A stretch of 9,905 nt of DNA from Candidatus Jordarchaeia archaeon (GCA_018383835.1 JAHAWR010000052.1:1-9905); one strand, 5' to 3'. Shown: positions 1 through 6,972, numbered from the stretch's first letter. Numbers and translations: made by a program. The notes: generated by a model not told the origin, from the sequence alone.

Positions 1-516
1 CCCGACAATTTTGCTTCTGTTAACTATCACCACGTGCTTTCCTCGGAGCGTTATTTCTTCCCTTTCGAGAAGAGTTATTATCCCTGTGGGTGTGCAGGGA
101 GTAATATTTTCATCTCCAAGCAGGAGGCGTCCCATGTTAACCGGGTGGAGTCCATCTACGTCCTTTTCAGGGGAAAGTGCGGCTATTATCCTGTTTTCGT
201 TTAAATGAGGTGGCAATGGAAGCTGAACTATCACGCCGTGAATGCGATCATCCATATTGAGTCTATGAACGTATTCAATCACGTCCTCCTCGCTTACTTC
301 TCCTGGCAGCGATATCTTCCTAAACGTGAATGCGGCCTCCTCACAAGCTTTCTGCTTTAGTCCAACGTAAACCTCCGAAGCAGGATCATTGCCTACTAGG
401 ATAGCAGCTAACCCCGGACGTACACCATATTGCTCCCAGAGTAGCTTAGCCTCCTCAGCAACTTGTCTCCTAACTTCGGCTGCAACGCTGCGTCCGTCAA
501 TAATCTTAGCAACCAA
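1..516 (-). CDS. folD: FolD, bifunctional methylenetetrahydrofolate dehydrogenase/cyclohydrolase (partial, 3' end off the window)
   Basis: Interconverts methylene-, methenyl- and formyl-tetrahydrofolate (or a tetrahydropterin analogue) in the cytoplasm. The visible 172 residues are the catalytic domain and the entry to the Rossmann domain. Seen: YVGLKQKACEE (residues 50-60; Y50 and K54 are the family's catalytic Tyr/Lys), VQLPLP (97-102), DVDGLHPVNMGRL (119-131), PCTPTGI (140-146) and NRSKIVG (166-172), which begins the NADP-binding loop. The start is the TTG at 516-514, behind AGGGGGTC (530-523) on the minus strand; no ATG is available there. The frame stays open to base 1, and about 110 further residues would be expected for a full FolD (about 280-300). 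The gene is divergent from the deacetylase gene, with its own TATA-like box at 552-560. It is a folate-type C1 gene close to a formylmethanofuran-type operon; whether the two share a carrier cannot be seen. Confidence 0.95.
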   Translation of the reverse strand, partial: MVAKIIDGRSVAAEVRRQVAEEAKLLWEQYGVRPGLAAILVGNDPASEVYVGLKQKACEEAAFTFRKISLPGEVSEEDVIEYVHRLNMDDRIHGVIVQLPLPPHLNENRIIAALSPEKDVDGLHPVNMGRLLLGDENITPCTPTGIITLLEREEITLRGKHVVIVNRSKIVG

Positions 517-551
517 GGTTAAGACCCCCTAAAATGCAATTGGAAACACCG

Positions 552-560
552 GTTTATAAG
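552..560 (-). promoter_or_regulatory. TATA-like box for folD
   Basis: Reading the minus strand, CTTATAAAC lies about 40 bases upstream of the folD TTG start. An archaeal transcript would begin about 25 bases downstream, giving a very short leader that still holds the AGGGGGTC ribosome binding site. This is a match to the general archaeal TATA pattern only. Confidence 0.5.
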
Positions 561-604
561 AATGAGCGTATTTGCTGGGAAGTATCGTATTTAGTGACGC
601 AAGC

Positions 605-613
605 TTTTTTAAA
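605..613 (+). promoter_or_regulatory. TATA-like box for the deacetylase gene
   Basis: TTTTTTAAA sits 52 bases before the chosen ATG (665). With the usual archaeal spacing, transcription would start near 635-640, leaving a short leader that contains the SD AGGAG at 652-656. This supports the ATG at 665 over the in-frame TTG at 572, which would lie upstream of the promoter. Confidence 0.45.
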
Positions 614-664
614 CGATCACGGTCTCTAGTCCCACTAAATAGGATTTCTGCAGGAGCGAGAACA

Positions 665-1501
665 ATGCCCTATGTCGCCCTCACAGTCGACCTAGACCGC
701 GACTATCCAGTTCCTGTAAGCGGAAAAATAAAGGCTGCCAGCTACTCCCCCGAGTGTAAGCCCAGCTTCACCTGCACCATTAAGGGGCTAAGGGCGCTTA
801 TTGGTTTTCTGGAGGAAACAGGGGTAAAGGCGACGTTCTTTATTGAAGCCAGAACACTCCACCATATACAGGCCTTAGAGGATGCGTTGGTTAGCGCTAT
901 CACGAAAAACGAGGTCGGATGCCACGGAATGGATCATGAAGACCTCGCCGGAAAATACACTGGAGTTCCAATACCTCCACACAAACAGCTGGCCCTGATA
1001 CGGAAAGCCACAGAGATCATATCAAAGATCACAGGGTTAAAGCCGACGGGTTTCAGAGCACCATACTTGTCTACCACCCCCAACTTAGGTGAAATTCTGA
1101 GGAATCTAAATTACAAGTATGATTCATCCATGTATTTGGAGTCGTTTAAGCCCCCTCACCCGTACCTCTTAGGGTGCAAAGTGTTCGAAGTGCCTCTCCC
1201 CCTGTATCCCCTAGGCGAAAAGAAAGCAACACTCTACACTTGGGCTTTACACGAAGGAAAAAGAAGCGTGGACGACTTCAAGCGAATACTAGATGCATAC
1301 TTGGAAAACGACGACGGCGGTCTGCTTATTATATCAACCCACGCGTGGCATCTTGCATACAAGATATCATCTAACCTAAAGCTCTCCTCTCGGGAGGTGC
1401 GAGAGAACATATCTTTATTTTACAATTTCTTAACATACCTTGAAGATAAAGGTGCCTCTCTGGTTTCCATAGAGAGATACCTTAAGGAAGTAAAAAAATA
1501 A
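665..1501 (+). CDS. NodB-type polysaccharide deacetylase family protein
   Basis: 278 residues, carbohydrate esterase 4 (NodB) fold, predicted metal-dependent hydrolase that removes acetyl or other acyl/amide groups. Motif 1 is TVDLDRD (7-13; D9/D11). KATFFIEA (55-62) is the conserved beta strand. Motif 2 is HGMDHED (87-93), with H87 and H91 as metal ligands. Motif 3 is RAPYL (131-135), and STHAWH (224-229) carries the late catalytic His (H226). No signal peptide or membrane segment is visible, so it should be cytoplasmic, like the PuuE/archaeal deacetylase branch. The start is ATG 665 with SD AGGAG (652-656) eight bases upstream; 31 further in-frame codons upstream look unlike the family. The carbonic anhydrase follows on the same strand after a 50-base gap. 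The real substrate cannot be told from the sequence. Confidence 0.88.
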   Translation: MPYVALTVDLDRDYPVPVSGKIKAASYSPECKPSFTCTIKGLRALIGFLEETGVKATFFIEARTLHHIQALEDALVSAITKNEVGCHGMDHEDLAGKYTGVPIPPHKQLALIRKATEIISKITGLKPTGFRAPYLSTTPNLGEILRNLNYKYDSSMYLESFKPPHPYLLGCKVFEVPLPLYPLGEKKATLYTWALHEGKRSVDDFKRILDAYLENDDGGLLIISTHAWHLAYKISSNLKLSSREVRENISLFYNFLTYLEDKGASLVSIERYLKEVKK

Positions 1502-1551
1502 AAGTGTGGAAGCGTCTGGGGGAATTGCTCCTCGTTGTGGAGGGGATTGAG

Positions 1552-2079
1552 ATGCCTGTTTATTCTTTTAGAGGCAAGACACCTCAACTTGACCCGTCGG
1601 TTTTTGTAGCTCCTAATGCCACAATAATAGGTAACGTCAAAGTGGCGAGGGATGCAAGCATATGGTTTGGGGCCGTCATACGTGGAGATCTCGAACTCAT
1701 AGAGATTGGAGAGAGGACAAACATTCAAGATAATGTAACTATTCACGCAGATCCCGGTAACCCTTGCCGTATTGGTGATGACGTCGTGGTCGGCCATAAT
1801 TCAGTTCTGCATGGTTGCACTATAGGGAGCAACACAGTGATAGGTATGGGGAGCGTGATACTTAATGGAGCTCTGATGGGTTCAGGCTCCATAGTTGGCG
1901 CCGGATCCGTAATCACGGAAGGGATAGAATTCCCTCCGAATAGTCTCATAGTAGGTGTGCCAGCGCAGCTTAAGAAAACATTTCCCCCAGAAACTGTTGA
2001 AGCAGTGAAGGCGGGAGTAGAAACATATAAGAAGCTGGCCCAAGAGTACTTGAAGCTTCTCTCGGGGAAGCAACTCTGA
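1552..2079 (+). CDS. Gamma-class carbonic anhydrase-like hexapeptide-repeat protein
   Basis: 175 residues forming a left-handed beta helix of hexapeptide repeats, with a C-terminal alpha helix (about 145-171). Relatives are trimers that bind one metal between subunits and hydrate CO2. The three His ligands are H65 (VTIHAD), H82 and H87 (VVGHNSVLHGC). R44 and D46 (VIRGDL) and Q59/D60 (NIQDN) match the residues of the archaeal Cam enzyme. It is the short CamH/YrdA-like form, without the acidic loop carrying Cam's proton-shuttle Glu, so activity is likely but not certain. The start is ATG 1552 behind a strong GGAGGGG (1539-1545); an in-frame GTG at 1504 adds residues unlike the family. CO2/bicarbonate conversion could support the CO2-using Fwd operon nearby, but that is inference. 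Confidence 0.9.
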   Translation: MPVYSFRGKTPQLDPSVFVAPNATIIGNVKVARDASIWFGAVIRGDLELIEIGERTNIQDNVTIHADPGNPCRIGDDVVVGHNSVLHGCTIGSNTVIGMGSVILNGALMGSGSIVGAGSVITEGIEFPPNSLIVGVPAQLKKTFPPETVEAVKAGVETYKKLAQEYLKLLSGKQL

Positions 2080-2104
2080 ACCCCCTTAGCGTGTGTGAGA
2101 CTAC

Positions 2105-2659
2105 ATGAGCAGGGACGCCGCCTTCGTAAGGCGTATTATAGAGGAACTAGACGCCTTCGCTTCTTTTAAACCCCCTCTTCTCTCCAGCATCCTGCTAGCC
2201 CGTCCATCCTATCTTTTCCTTAGACAACATGTGGCTTGCCAGGAGCTTAAAACACTTCTCAAAGGGCTAATGGAGATGCAAAGCTTCTACAGACGCAGCC
2301 CACCTTTCCGCCTACTTCTACTCCTAACCCTTGGAGCCACTCTTCTTACCATCGCATATCCTCTTCTTCCTACCTCCATAACTTTGCCGCTTTCCTCTTT
2401 CCTAGCCATCATGTTTGTTTTCCTTCTTTCCTTTGGTAACTCTTTGATACTTAAACCTCATGTGGCACAAGCGTCACGCCTCTTTGCCTCGCAGGCGAAA
2501 GAGGCAAGACGTGTATCCCAGCTTCTCATAACGCTTTACGGGCAAAAAATAGGTGCATTGACTCTTTTCTTCCCGGGATACTCTGGTGTACGCGTCTTGG
2601 GAAGACGTTTAACCTTTAATCCCTTCTTGACGGTAAAGTTTCTAGTCGTCGCACTCTAA
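2105..2659 (+). CDS. Unrecognised small membrane protein (full-length copy)
   Basis: 184 residues that I cannot assign to a family. The N-terminal about 65 residues are amphipathic and rich in Arg/Leu. Two hydrophobic helices follow (about 69-88 and 92-114), separated by a short Pro-rich turn, then a basic C-terminal half (Arg/Lys/Gln-rich about 121-145; LGRRLTF near 164-170). Topology is probably a two-pass hairpin with both ends on the positively charged cytoplasmic side. ATG 2105 lies 25 bases after the carbonic anhydrase stop with only a weak SD (GTGAG), so it may be co-transcribed. From base 2199 (codon 32) to its stop, it lies inside the 541-bp duplication. A T-rich tract starts right at its stop codon. 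The equivalent second copy overlaps fwdB by four bases at the stops, which was probably the original arrangement. Confidence 0.6.
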   Translation: MSRDAAFVRRIIEELDAFASFKPPLLSSILLARPSYLFLRQHVACQELKTLLKGLMEMQSFYRRSPPFRLLLLLTLGATLLTIAYPLLPTSITLPLSSFLAIMFVFLLSFGNSLILKPHVAQASRLFASQAKEARRVSQLLITLYGQKIGALTLFFPGYSGVRVLGRRLTFNPFLTVKFLVVAL

Positions 2660-2739
2660 TTTTTTCTCTTTCTTACTTTTTCAACTATAATTCGGGTGAT
2701 GTCTGCGTCGCTAAGGACGCCTTCTGGCGGGTTAAGAAA
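2199..2739 (+). repeat. 541-bp perfect direct repeat, copy 1
   Basis: Comparing base by base with an offset of 555, positions 2199-2739 and 2754-3294 are identical, with mismatches at once on either side (2198 versus 2753; 2740 versus 3295). It contains codons 32 to stop of the membrane protein gene plus the last 84 bases of fwdB on the other strand. Complete identity means a very recent event, or an artefact of cloning, amplification or assembly. Confidence 0.97.
2656..2739 (-). pseudogene. Detached 3' end of fwdB (28 codons)
   Basis: A minus-strand scrap identical to the end of the intact fwdB (its last 28 codons including the stop), carried along by the 541-bp duplication. It ends at the junction at 2739, with no start codon or fwdB sequence beyond. 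It cannot encode a working product. Confidence 0.9.
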
Positions 2740-2753
2740 GAGAAAAAATTAGA
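2733..2753. repeat. Duplication junction: 21-base inverted copy of 2655-2675
   Basis: The joint between the two 541-bp copies is a 14-base filler (2740-2753). Together with the seven bases before it (TAAGAAA), it forms an exact 21-base reverse complement of 2655-2675, and likewise of 3210-3230 in copy 2. So the filler was copied from the opposite strand, not random. In RNA, 2655-2675 and 2733-2753 could pair into a long stem with a 57-base loop. Confidence 0.92.
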
Positions 2754-2755
2754 CC

Positions 2756-3214
2756 CGTCCATCCTATCTTTTCCTTAGACAACATGTGGCTTGCCAGGAG
2801 CTTAAAACACTTCTCAAAGGGCTAATGGAGATGCAAAGCTTCTACAGACGCAGCCCACCTTTCCGCCTACTTCTACTCCTAACCCTTGGAGCCACTCTTC
2901 TTACCATCGCATATCCTCTTCTTCCTACCTCCATAACTTTGCCGCTTTCCTCTTTCCTAGCCATCATGTTTGTTTTCCTTCTTTCCTTTGGTAACTCTTT
3001 GATACTTAAACCTCATGTGGCACAAGCGTCACGCCTCTTTGCCTCGCAGGCGAAAGAGGCAAGACGTGTATCCCAGCTTCTCATAACGCTTTACGGGCAA
3101 AAAATAGGTGCATTGACTCTTTTCTTCCCGGGATACTCTGGTGTACGCGTCTTGGGAAGACGTTTAACCTTTAATCCCTTCTTGACGGTAAAGTTTCTAG
3201 TCGTCGCACTCTAA
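2756..3214 (+). pseudogene. 5'-truncated second copy of the membrane protein gene
   Basis: Encodes the same residues as positions 33-184 of the gene at 2105, but lacks the first codons and any promoter or SD. A TAG at 2750-2752, partly made by the junction filler, closes the frame just upstream. The first possible start is an internal GTG at 2786 with no SD, which would give 142 residues keeping both hydrophobic helices. Its stop (3212-3214) overlaps the fwdB stop (3211-3213) tail to tail. Probably not translated. Confidence 0.75.
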
Positions 3215-4506
3215 TTTTTTCTCTTTCTTACTTTTTCAACTATAATTCGGGTGATGTCTGCGTCGCTAAGGACGCCTTCTGGCGGGTTAAGAAACTCTTT
3301 TAGGATTATCGGGACTGAGTCCATTCTGTAGGCTACGCCCCCCGCCTCTATCCCCGTGATGGCCGCTGGCATCGCTACTGTAGCGTGCTTCACGGTAAGT
3401 GTTTTGAAGCAGTCGACGACTACTAGAGGAATACGGGTAAGCTTTCTTGCGAGTTTAGCTGGGAAGTTCAACAGTGGGTTGGAACCTATTATGAAGGCGG
3501 CGTCAACCTCGCCTCTTTGAAGCATTTCAGCGAACGTGGTTTCCCCAGGGTTAGAGTAAGGTATATGTCTACTGAAATCTATGCCTAAGGGGTAGCTTGT
3601 GACACTAGCTGCAACGTGATTAAACCCGATCATGTTAAAATGTCCAGCCATAGGTAGCACCACGAAACGAGTGTATTCGTTCATTTCCCACACCAGCCTG
3701 AGGAGAGCTTCAAGGTTTCGGTATTTACCTCGGCTGGCCAGTAACCCCATACCATAAAACACCGCGCCAAAATCTCTTTCTTTCCATTCTTGGATCACTT
3801 TCTCAAGTATTTTAGTGGAAACACCTGCAACTTTGTCCACTCGGAGTTTTCTCCCTTTTAGGAGAAGCCGCATAGCAGTTATCAGCTCATAATCCTTGTT
3901 TGGCTCAAGCTCAATTAGAGTGTTAGCAATCTTCCCCACCCTTGTTCTCCTTATGTCGAATACGTAAACCCGCCTTTGCTCGTAGCCGCTTTGAGTGTAA
4001 ATACCTCTGGGAAGGACGCTGTAGCGGCTAAGGTGACGTGGATGCGAGTGGCCCGGATCACTACCCCAGTAGACGACCACGTCGGCTCTGTTCATTACCT
4101 CGCCTAGGGTGGCCATCGGTAACCCGCTCTCTGATGCGGCAAACCAAATGGCTCCGTGACATATGGAGCCAGTATTATCAATTATACCCCCAACTTCACG
4201 TGCCAGCTCTATTCCAGCCATCTGTGCCTCGATAGACGAGGAACTCCAACCCCAAAGCACAGGTCTCTCTGCGTTTAGCAGGATTTCTGCCGCCCTCTCA
4301 GCGGCTTCGTCGAGGGAAACTTCCCTCACGCCATTTGAGTCTCTCACAAATGGTTTAAGAAGTCTCTCGGTACCACGCGCCTTTATGAACTTCTCTTCAC
4401 CGTGAGCACAGAGATTAAACGTGGAAACTATTCTTTCTCCTTCTAAATCGACCATGATGTCGTCACAAAGGAGACTGCAACCAGTGCAAACCGTTTTAAA
4501 CCTCAC
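3211..4506 (-). CDS. fwdB: Formylmethanofuran dehydrogenase subunit B (W/Mo-bis-pterin catalytic subunit)
   Basis: 431 residues, full length for the family. FwdB reduces CO2 to formate at a tungsten or molybdenum pterin centre in the first step of CO2 fixation by the archaeal methyl branch (or does the reverse). The N-terminal CTGCSLLCDDI with C7, C10, C14 and C33 binds the 4Fe-4S cluster. C116 in NTGSICHG is the expected metal-ligand position, Cys rather than selenocysteine. VVYWGSDPGHSHPRHLSRYS (144-163) and IIGSNPLLNFP are further family signatures. The start is GTG 4506-4504 with AGGGTGAAGGAG just upstream. It is the last gene of the operon, 40 bases after the Fe-S gene. Its last codons overlap the stop of the membrane-gene remnant and were copied by the duplication, but this copy is intact. 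Nothing suggests loss of the redox site, unlike FwdA. Confidence 0.95.
   Translation of the reverse strand: MRFKTVCTGCSLLCDDIMVDLEGERIVSTFNLCAHGEEKFIKARGTERLLKPFVRDSNGVREVSLDEAAERAAEILLNAERPVLWGWSSSSIEAQMAGIELAREVGGIIDNTGSICHGAIWFAASESGLPMATLGEVMNRADVVVYWGSDPGHSHPRHLSRYSVLPRGIYTQSGYEQRRVYVFDIRRTRVGKIANTLIELEPNKDYELITAMRLLLKGRKLRVDKVAGVSTKILEKVIQEWKERDFGAVFYGMGLLASRGKYRNLEALLRLVWEMNEYTRFVVLPMAGHFNMIGFNHVAASVTSYPLGIDFSRHIPYSNPGETTFAEMLQRGEVDAAFIIGSNPLLNFPAKLARKLTRIPLVVVDCFKTLTVKHATVAMPAAITGIEAGGVAYRMDSVPIILKEFLNPPEGVLSDADITRIIVEKVRKRKN
3213..3238 (+). terminator. T-rich terminator tract, also present at 2658-2683
   Basis: T-rich runs (T6, CTCTTTCTTACTTTTTC) start at the stop codon of the membrane gene on the plus strand. 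Archaeal RNA polymerase terminates at such U-tracts without needing a hairpin. The tract doubles as the Lys/Arg-rich 3' end of fwdB on the minus strand, and it exists twice because of the duplication. Confidence 0.4.
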
Positions 4507-4546
4507 GCTCCTTCACCCTTAAACCATAAGTGCGCGATTGTATCCT

Positions 4547-5017
4547 TTAGGCTACGGTTCTTAGCTCTATGGCGCCGCTGAAGCAGTACATTTCACACAC
4601 TCGACAGGTCTTTATCGGACTATATCTCCTGCACTTCTTGAGGTCAACCACTTTTATTTTTCCATTCTCTACTCTGAAAACTACGTTGTCTCTCACTTCG
4701 CCTTTGCCGCTCCCTATGAGGGGGCACTCCGCCGCTATGGCAGGGCACCCTACGACGCAGTTGCCGCAACCCGTACACTTTTCAGGGTGGATTACGAGTC
4801 CCGTTTCAGCAACGGCATCTTTAGGAGAAAAAATTTCCTTCAATTGTTGAAGCTTATCCTTGTATTTTTCATCCTCGATTAGTGGCGGGCAGTCCTCTGG
4901 CTGTTTCTCGCCTTTTAGAAGCTTTACGGCAAAAATCATGCAGTTAGGCTCCCCACACTTCTGGCAGTTAATGCCCGGTAGCATCTTATACACTTGGTAA
5001 GCATTAAGCTTGGACAT
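4547..5017 (-). CDS. Fe-S protein with an N-terminal CFeSP/RnfB-type 4Fe-4S domain and a C-terminal ferredoxin domain
   Basis: 156 residues, predicted electron carrier feeding FwdB. The N-terminal domain (about 8-45) has C18-x2-C21-x4-C26-x16-C43, the 4Fe-4S pattern of the corrinoid/iron-sulfur protein large subunit and RnfB (Pfam FeS, PF04060). The C-terminal part has C81-x2-C84-x2-C87-x3-C91-P for a second cluster. A third, irregular set C129-x8-C138-x2-C141-x3-C145 ends in CFSGAIE, typical of ferredoxin second clusters. This is neither FwdG (two clusters) nor the long FwdF polyferredoxin, so I give no symbol. ATG 5017 has SD GAGGTG inside the end of fwdA, three bases downstream of which this gene begins. 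Cytoplasmic. The family calls are firm; the partner role is inferred from position. Confidence 0.82.
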   Translation of the reverse strand: MSKLNAYQVYKMLPGINCQKCGEPNCMIFAVKLLKGEKQPEDCPPLIEDEKYKDKLQQLKEIFSPKDAVAETGLVIHPEKCTGCGNCVVGCPAIAAECPLIGSGKGEVRDNVVFRVENGKIKVVDLKKCRRYSPIKTCRVCEMYCFSGAIELRTVA

Positions 5018-5020
5018 TTT

Positions 5021-6559
5021 TCACACCTCGACACCGCAATACACTCCCTTCATGATTTTATCAGTAGCCTCACTCCGTTTTGGGTCAAATGAAAGATACC
5101 TCTCCATCTTGGAAAGAACTTCCGCTGGAAGCTCACCCTTACAATTAATCCAAAAGGTTTTCCCTTTCGTCTCACCGACTACCTCGCCGTTTTTAACAAC
5201 GACCTCACCACTCTTTACAGTATAAGCGGCCATCGAAAAAGCCCGCACCAGCTTTTCATAGTCTCTGCTTGGATCCATGGTTTCCGGGTTGAAGTCGTAC
5301 ACCGCTATGTCTGCGTCGGCGCCAATCGATAGTCGCCCCTTCCCACTTAGTCCCAGTGATGCCGCTGGCACGCCCCTAGTTATAGCAAACAAATCTTGGA
5401 GGGTTAACTCTTCTTCGATTTGGGATAGTATCCCCACACTATCTGCACGGTTTCGCGCCTCTCTGCTCACCAGCCACGCTAATATGTGTGGATAATCTAA
5501 TGGTGACCCGCAAACCGGGTTGTTTAATGAAAGCTGAGTCTTCAAGTGTCTCACAGTGTTAATTATTAACGTTAAACCCGCCTCCCAAAATTCTCTCCGC
5601 CTCTCGCCCTCACATCGTGCCAAGGCAGCTACGCCTTCAACCTCTATCTGTTCTAGAATACTTAATTTCCTAGAAGTGCTTTCCGCGAAGTACGCGTCAT
5701 TGGAAATCAGGAAACCTTCGTTAAACATGCCGCATCCCGCATCCGCCTCTAGGTTGTCGCTAGAGCTCAAGTATTTTGCAAGCTCTTCAGCACATACTTT
5801 GCCGTCTCCGAGCGTGTAAAATTGGGCATGCACCAAGTGTACTCTTCCACTGCCCTTAAGCTCATCTAGCACTTCTATTGCTTTCTCGTAGCCTCCGACC
5901 TGACCTGCCCCATCGGGATGCAGGTAGAGCGGGCTTGGAACATTAAGTCTTTGTAGCACTGACAAGACGAACTTAGCGTACTCTAAGGGGCTTATTTCCA
6001 AATGCCTTATTTTCTCACTGCTACCTTTCCACTCCTTTTTCCACGTCCAAACTTCTGAGCTTAGAGGGTTAACGAGCTTGACCCCGTAAGCTTTAGACGC
6101 TTTTAGAAGCCACGCTATGGTATTTACAGCTGCCTCCACATCCTTTTCTTGAGCGAGTACTACCATGAACAAGTTTGAGTCAAGAAGTAGCATGCATGCT
6201 CTATCTAGGGAGTGCAGCCTCTCCAACATGACGTGCGTATGGAGAGCCTTCGAAAAAGGAAAGCCCGCATCGACTATAAACGTGTACCCTATTCTCAGAT
6301 AAGCCTCCCCAATGCTTTCCGGGAGTGACACTTTCATGCCTATCATTCTCGCAAAGTTTAGTGTTTGGGAGGCTACGTGGGTATGGCAGTCTATGCCTCC
6401 AGGAACCACCATCATTCCCTTCGCATCTATAACCTTGCATTCTTTCTCGTTAACTTGCTCAACAACGACCCCGTCTCTGACCATAATATCCATTTTTTCT
6501 CCTTCAATACCGTTAAGAGGATCAAAGACTATTCCATTCTTCAGAATCAACCCGCTCAT
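5021..6559 (-). CDS. fwdA: Formylmethanofuran dehydrogenase subunit A-like amidohydrolase with altered active site
   Basis: 512 residues; standard FwdA is about 560-580. FwdA is a dinuclear-metal amidohydrolase that joins formate to methanofuran in the Fwd complex. Seen: family N-terminus LKNGIVFDPLNGIEGEKMDI (6-25), metal motif GGIDCHTH (H59, H61), candidate carboxylated Lys K161 in YGVKLVNP, H214 (LYLHPDG) and H244 (VHAQF). The segment expected to read TTDHP, carrying the metal-binding/catalytic Asp, is SLNNP here (344-348) just before DYPHILAWLVS. Asp is therefore replaced by N346, and the next His by N347. About 40 residues that normally follow the HxH motif are also missing. The ATG overlaps the fwdD stop by four bases. 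It is either a paralogue with a changed substrate or a mainly structural subunit. The family assignment is firm; activity is doubtful. Confidence 0.9.
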   Translation of the reverse strand: MSGLILKNGIVFDPLNGIEGEKMDIMVRDGVVVEQVNEKECKVIDAKGMMVVPGGIDCHTHVASQTLNFARMIGMKVSLPESIGEAYLRIGYTFIVDAGFPFSKALHTHVMLERLHSLDRACMLLLDSNLFMVVLAQEKDVEAAVNTIAWLLKASKAYGVKLVNPLSSEVWTWKKEWKGSSEKIRHLEISPLEYAKFVLSVLQRLNVPSPLYLHPDGAGQVGGYEKAIEVLDELKGSGRVHLVHAQFYTLGDGKVCAEELAKYLSSSDNLEADAGCGMFNEGFLISNDAYFAESTSRKLSILEQIEVEGVAALARCEGERRREFWEAGLTLIINTVRHLKTQLSLNNPVCGSPLDYPHILAWLVSREARNRADSVGILSQIEEELTLQDLFAITRGVPAASLGLSGKGRLSIGADADIAVYDFNPETMDPSRDYEKLVRAFSMAAYTVKSGEVVVKNGEVVGETKGKTFWINCKGELPAEVLSKMERYLSFDPKRSEATDKIMKGVYCGVEV

Positions 6560-6972
6560 TCCTTGTCCTCCTCAAGAAAACTTTTCTCTATTTCCTCCAA
6601 CCTCGTTACCTCTTTGTTGGTCGCCTCCAGCGTCGCCCTCACCAAGTAGTAATGGCCTCCCCAAGTTACCTGTATGTCCCCCTCCGTTATTGCATTAAAC
6701 CATGGTCCGTTAGGCATAAGAGCTAACCCCGGATTGGTTTCATCCGTTTCATACGCTTTAACAATAACTGTTCCATAGGCCGAGGAAACTTTAACTCTAT
6801 CCCCGTTTTTCACACCCACTTTTCCCATATCTTCTTTGTGCATGAGAATTACCGCTGTTGTTTCAATGTACCCTTCTAAACCCCTCTCAGCTTTACCTAT
6901 TGACTGCTCAATAGAGCGCACACCACAGATATTTATCTCCGTTTTAGGAGCCAGAAGCCTCAGTAACGACAA
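6556..6972 (-). CDS. fwdD: Formylmethanofuran dehydrogenase subunit D (molybdopterin dinucleotide-binding)
   Basis: 138 residues, the MopB C-terminal-like domain that in this complex is a separate subunit closing over the pterin cofactor of FwdB. Seen: LMHKEDMGKVGVKNGDRVKV (43-62), the family's barrel entry; YGTVIVKA (66-73); and MPNGPWFNAI (86-95), the FwdD signature. A charged tail (about 117-138) is longer than usual. The start is TTG 6972-6970 with GAGGCGGGT upstream on the minus strand; nearby ATGs are in other frames and stop quickly. It is the first gene of the operon, overlapping fwdA by ATGA, so translation is probably coupled. Confidence 0.88.
   Translation of the reverse strand: MSLLRLLAPKTEINICGVRSIEQSIGKAERGLEGYIETTAVILMHKEDMGKVGVKNGDRVKVSSAYGTVIVKAYETDETNPGLALMPNGPWFNAITEGDIQVTWGGHYYLVRATLEATNKEVTRLEEIEKSFLEEDKE

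Larger units (their letters stand above)
2754..3294 (+). repeat. 541-bp perfect direct repeat, copy 2
   Basis: Identical to 2199-2739. Its right end runs smoothly into intact fwdB (minus strand), whereas copy 1 runs smoothly from the intact membrane gene on its left. Each copy therefore keeps one natural flank, as expected of a tandem duplication. Confidence 0.97.

Noticed and set aside
572..664. Upstream TTG start for the deacetylase
   Set aside because: The added 31 residues have no family resemblance and lie across the TATA-like box; ATG 665 has a good SD and begins right at the fold's first strand.
1504..1551. GTG 1504 start for the carbonic anhydrase
   Set aside because: ATG 1552 has GGAGGGG at ideal spacing and gives the normal family N-terminus.
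2655..2753. The long inverted repeat as a designed terminator or mobile-element end
   Set aside because: It arises only because the 14-base duplication filler copies the opposite strand; there is no transposase or target-site duplication.
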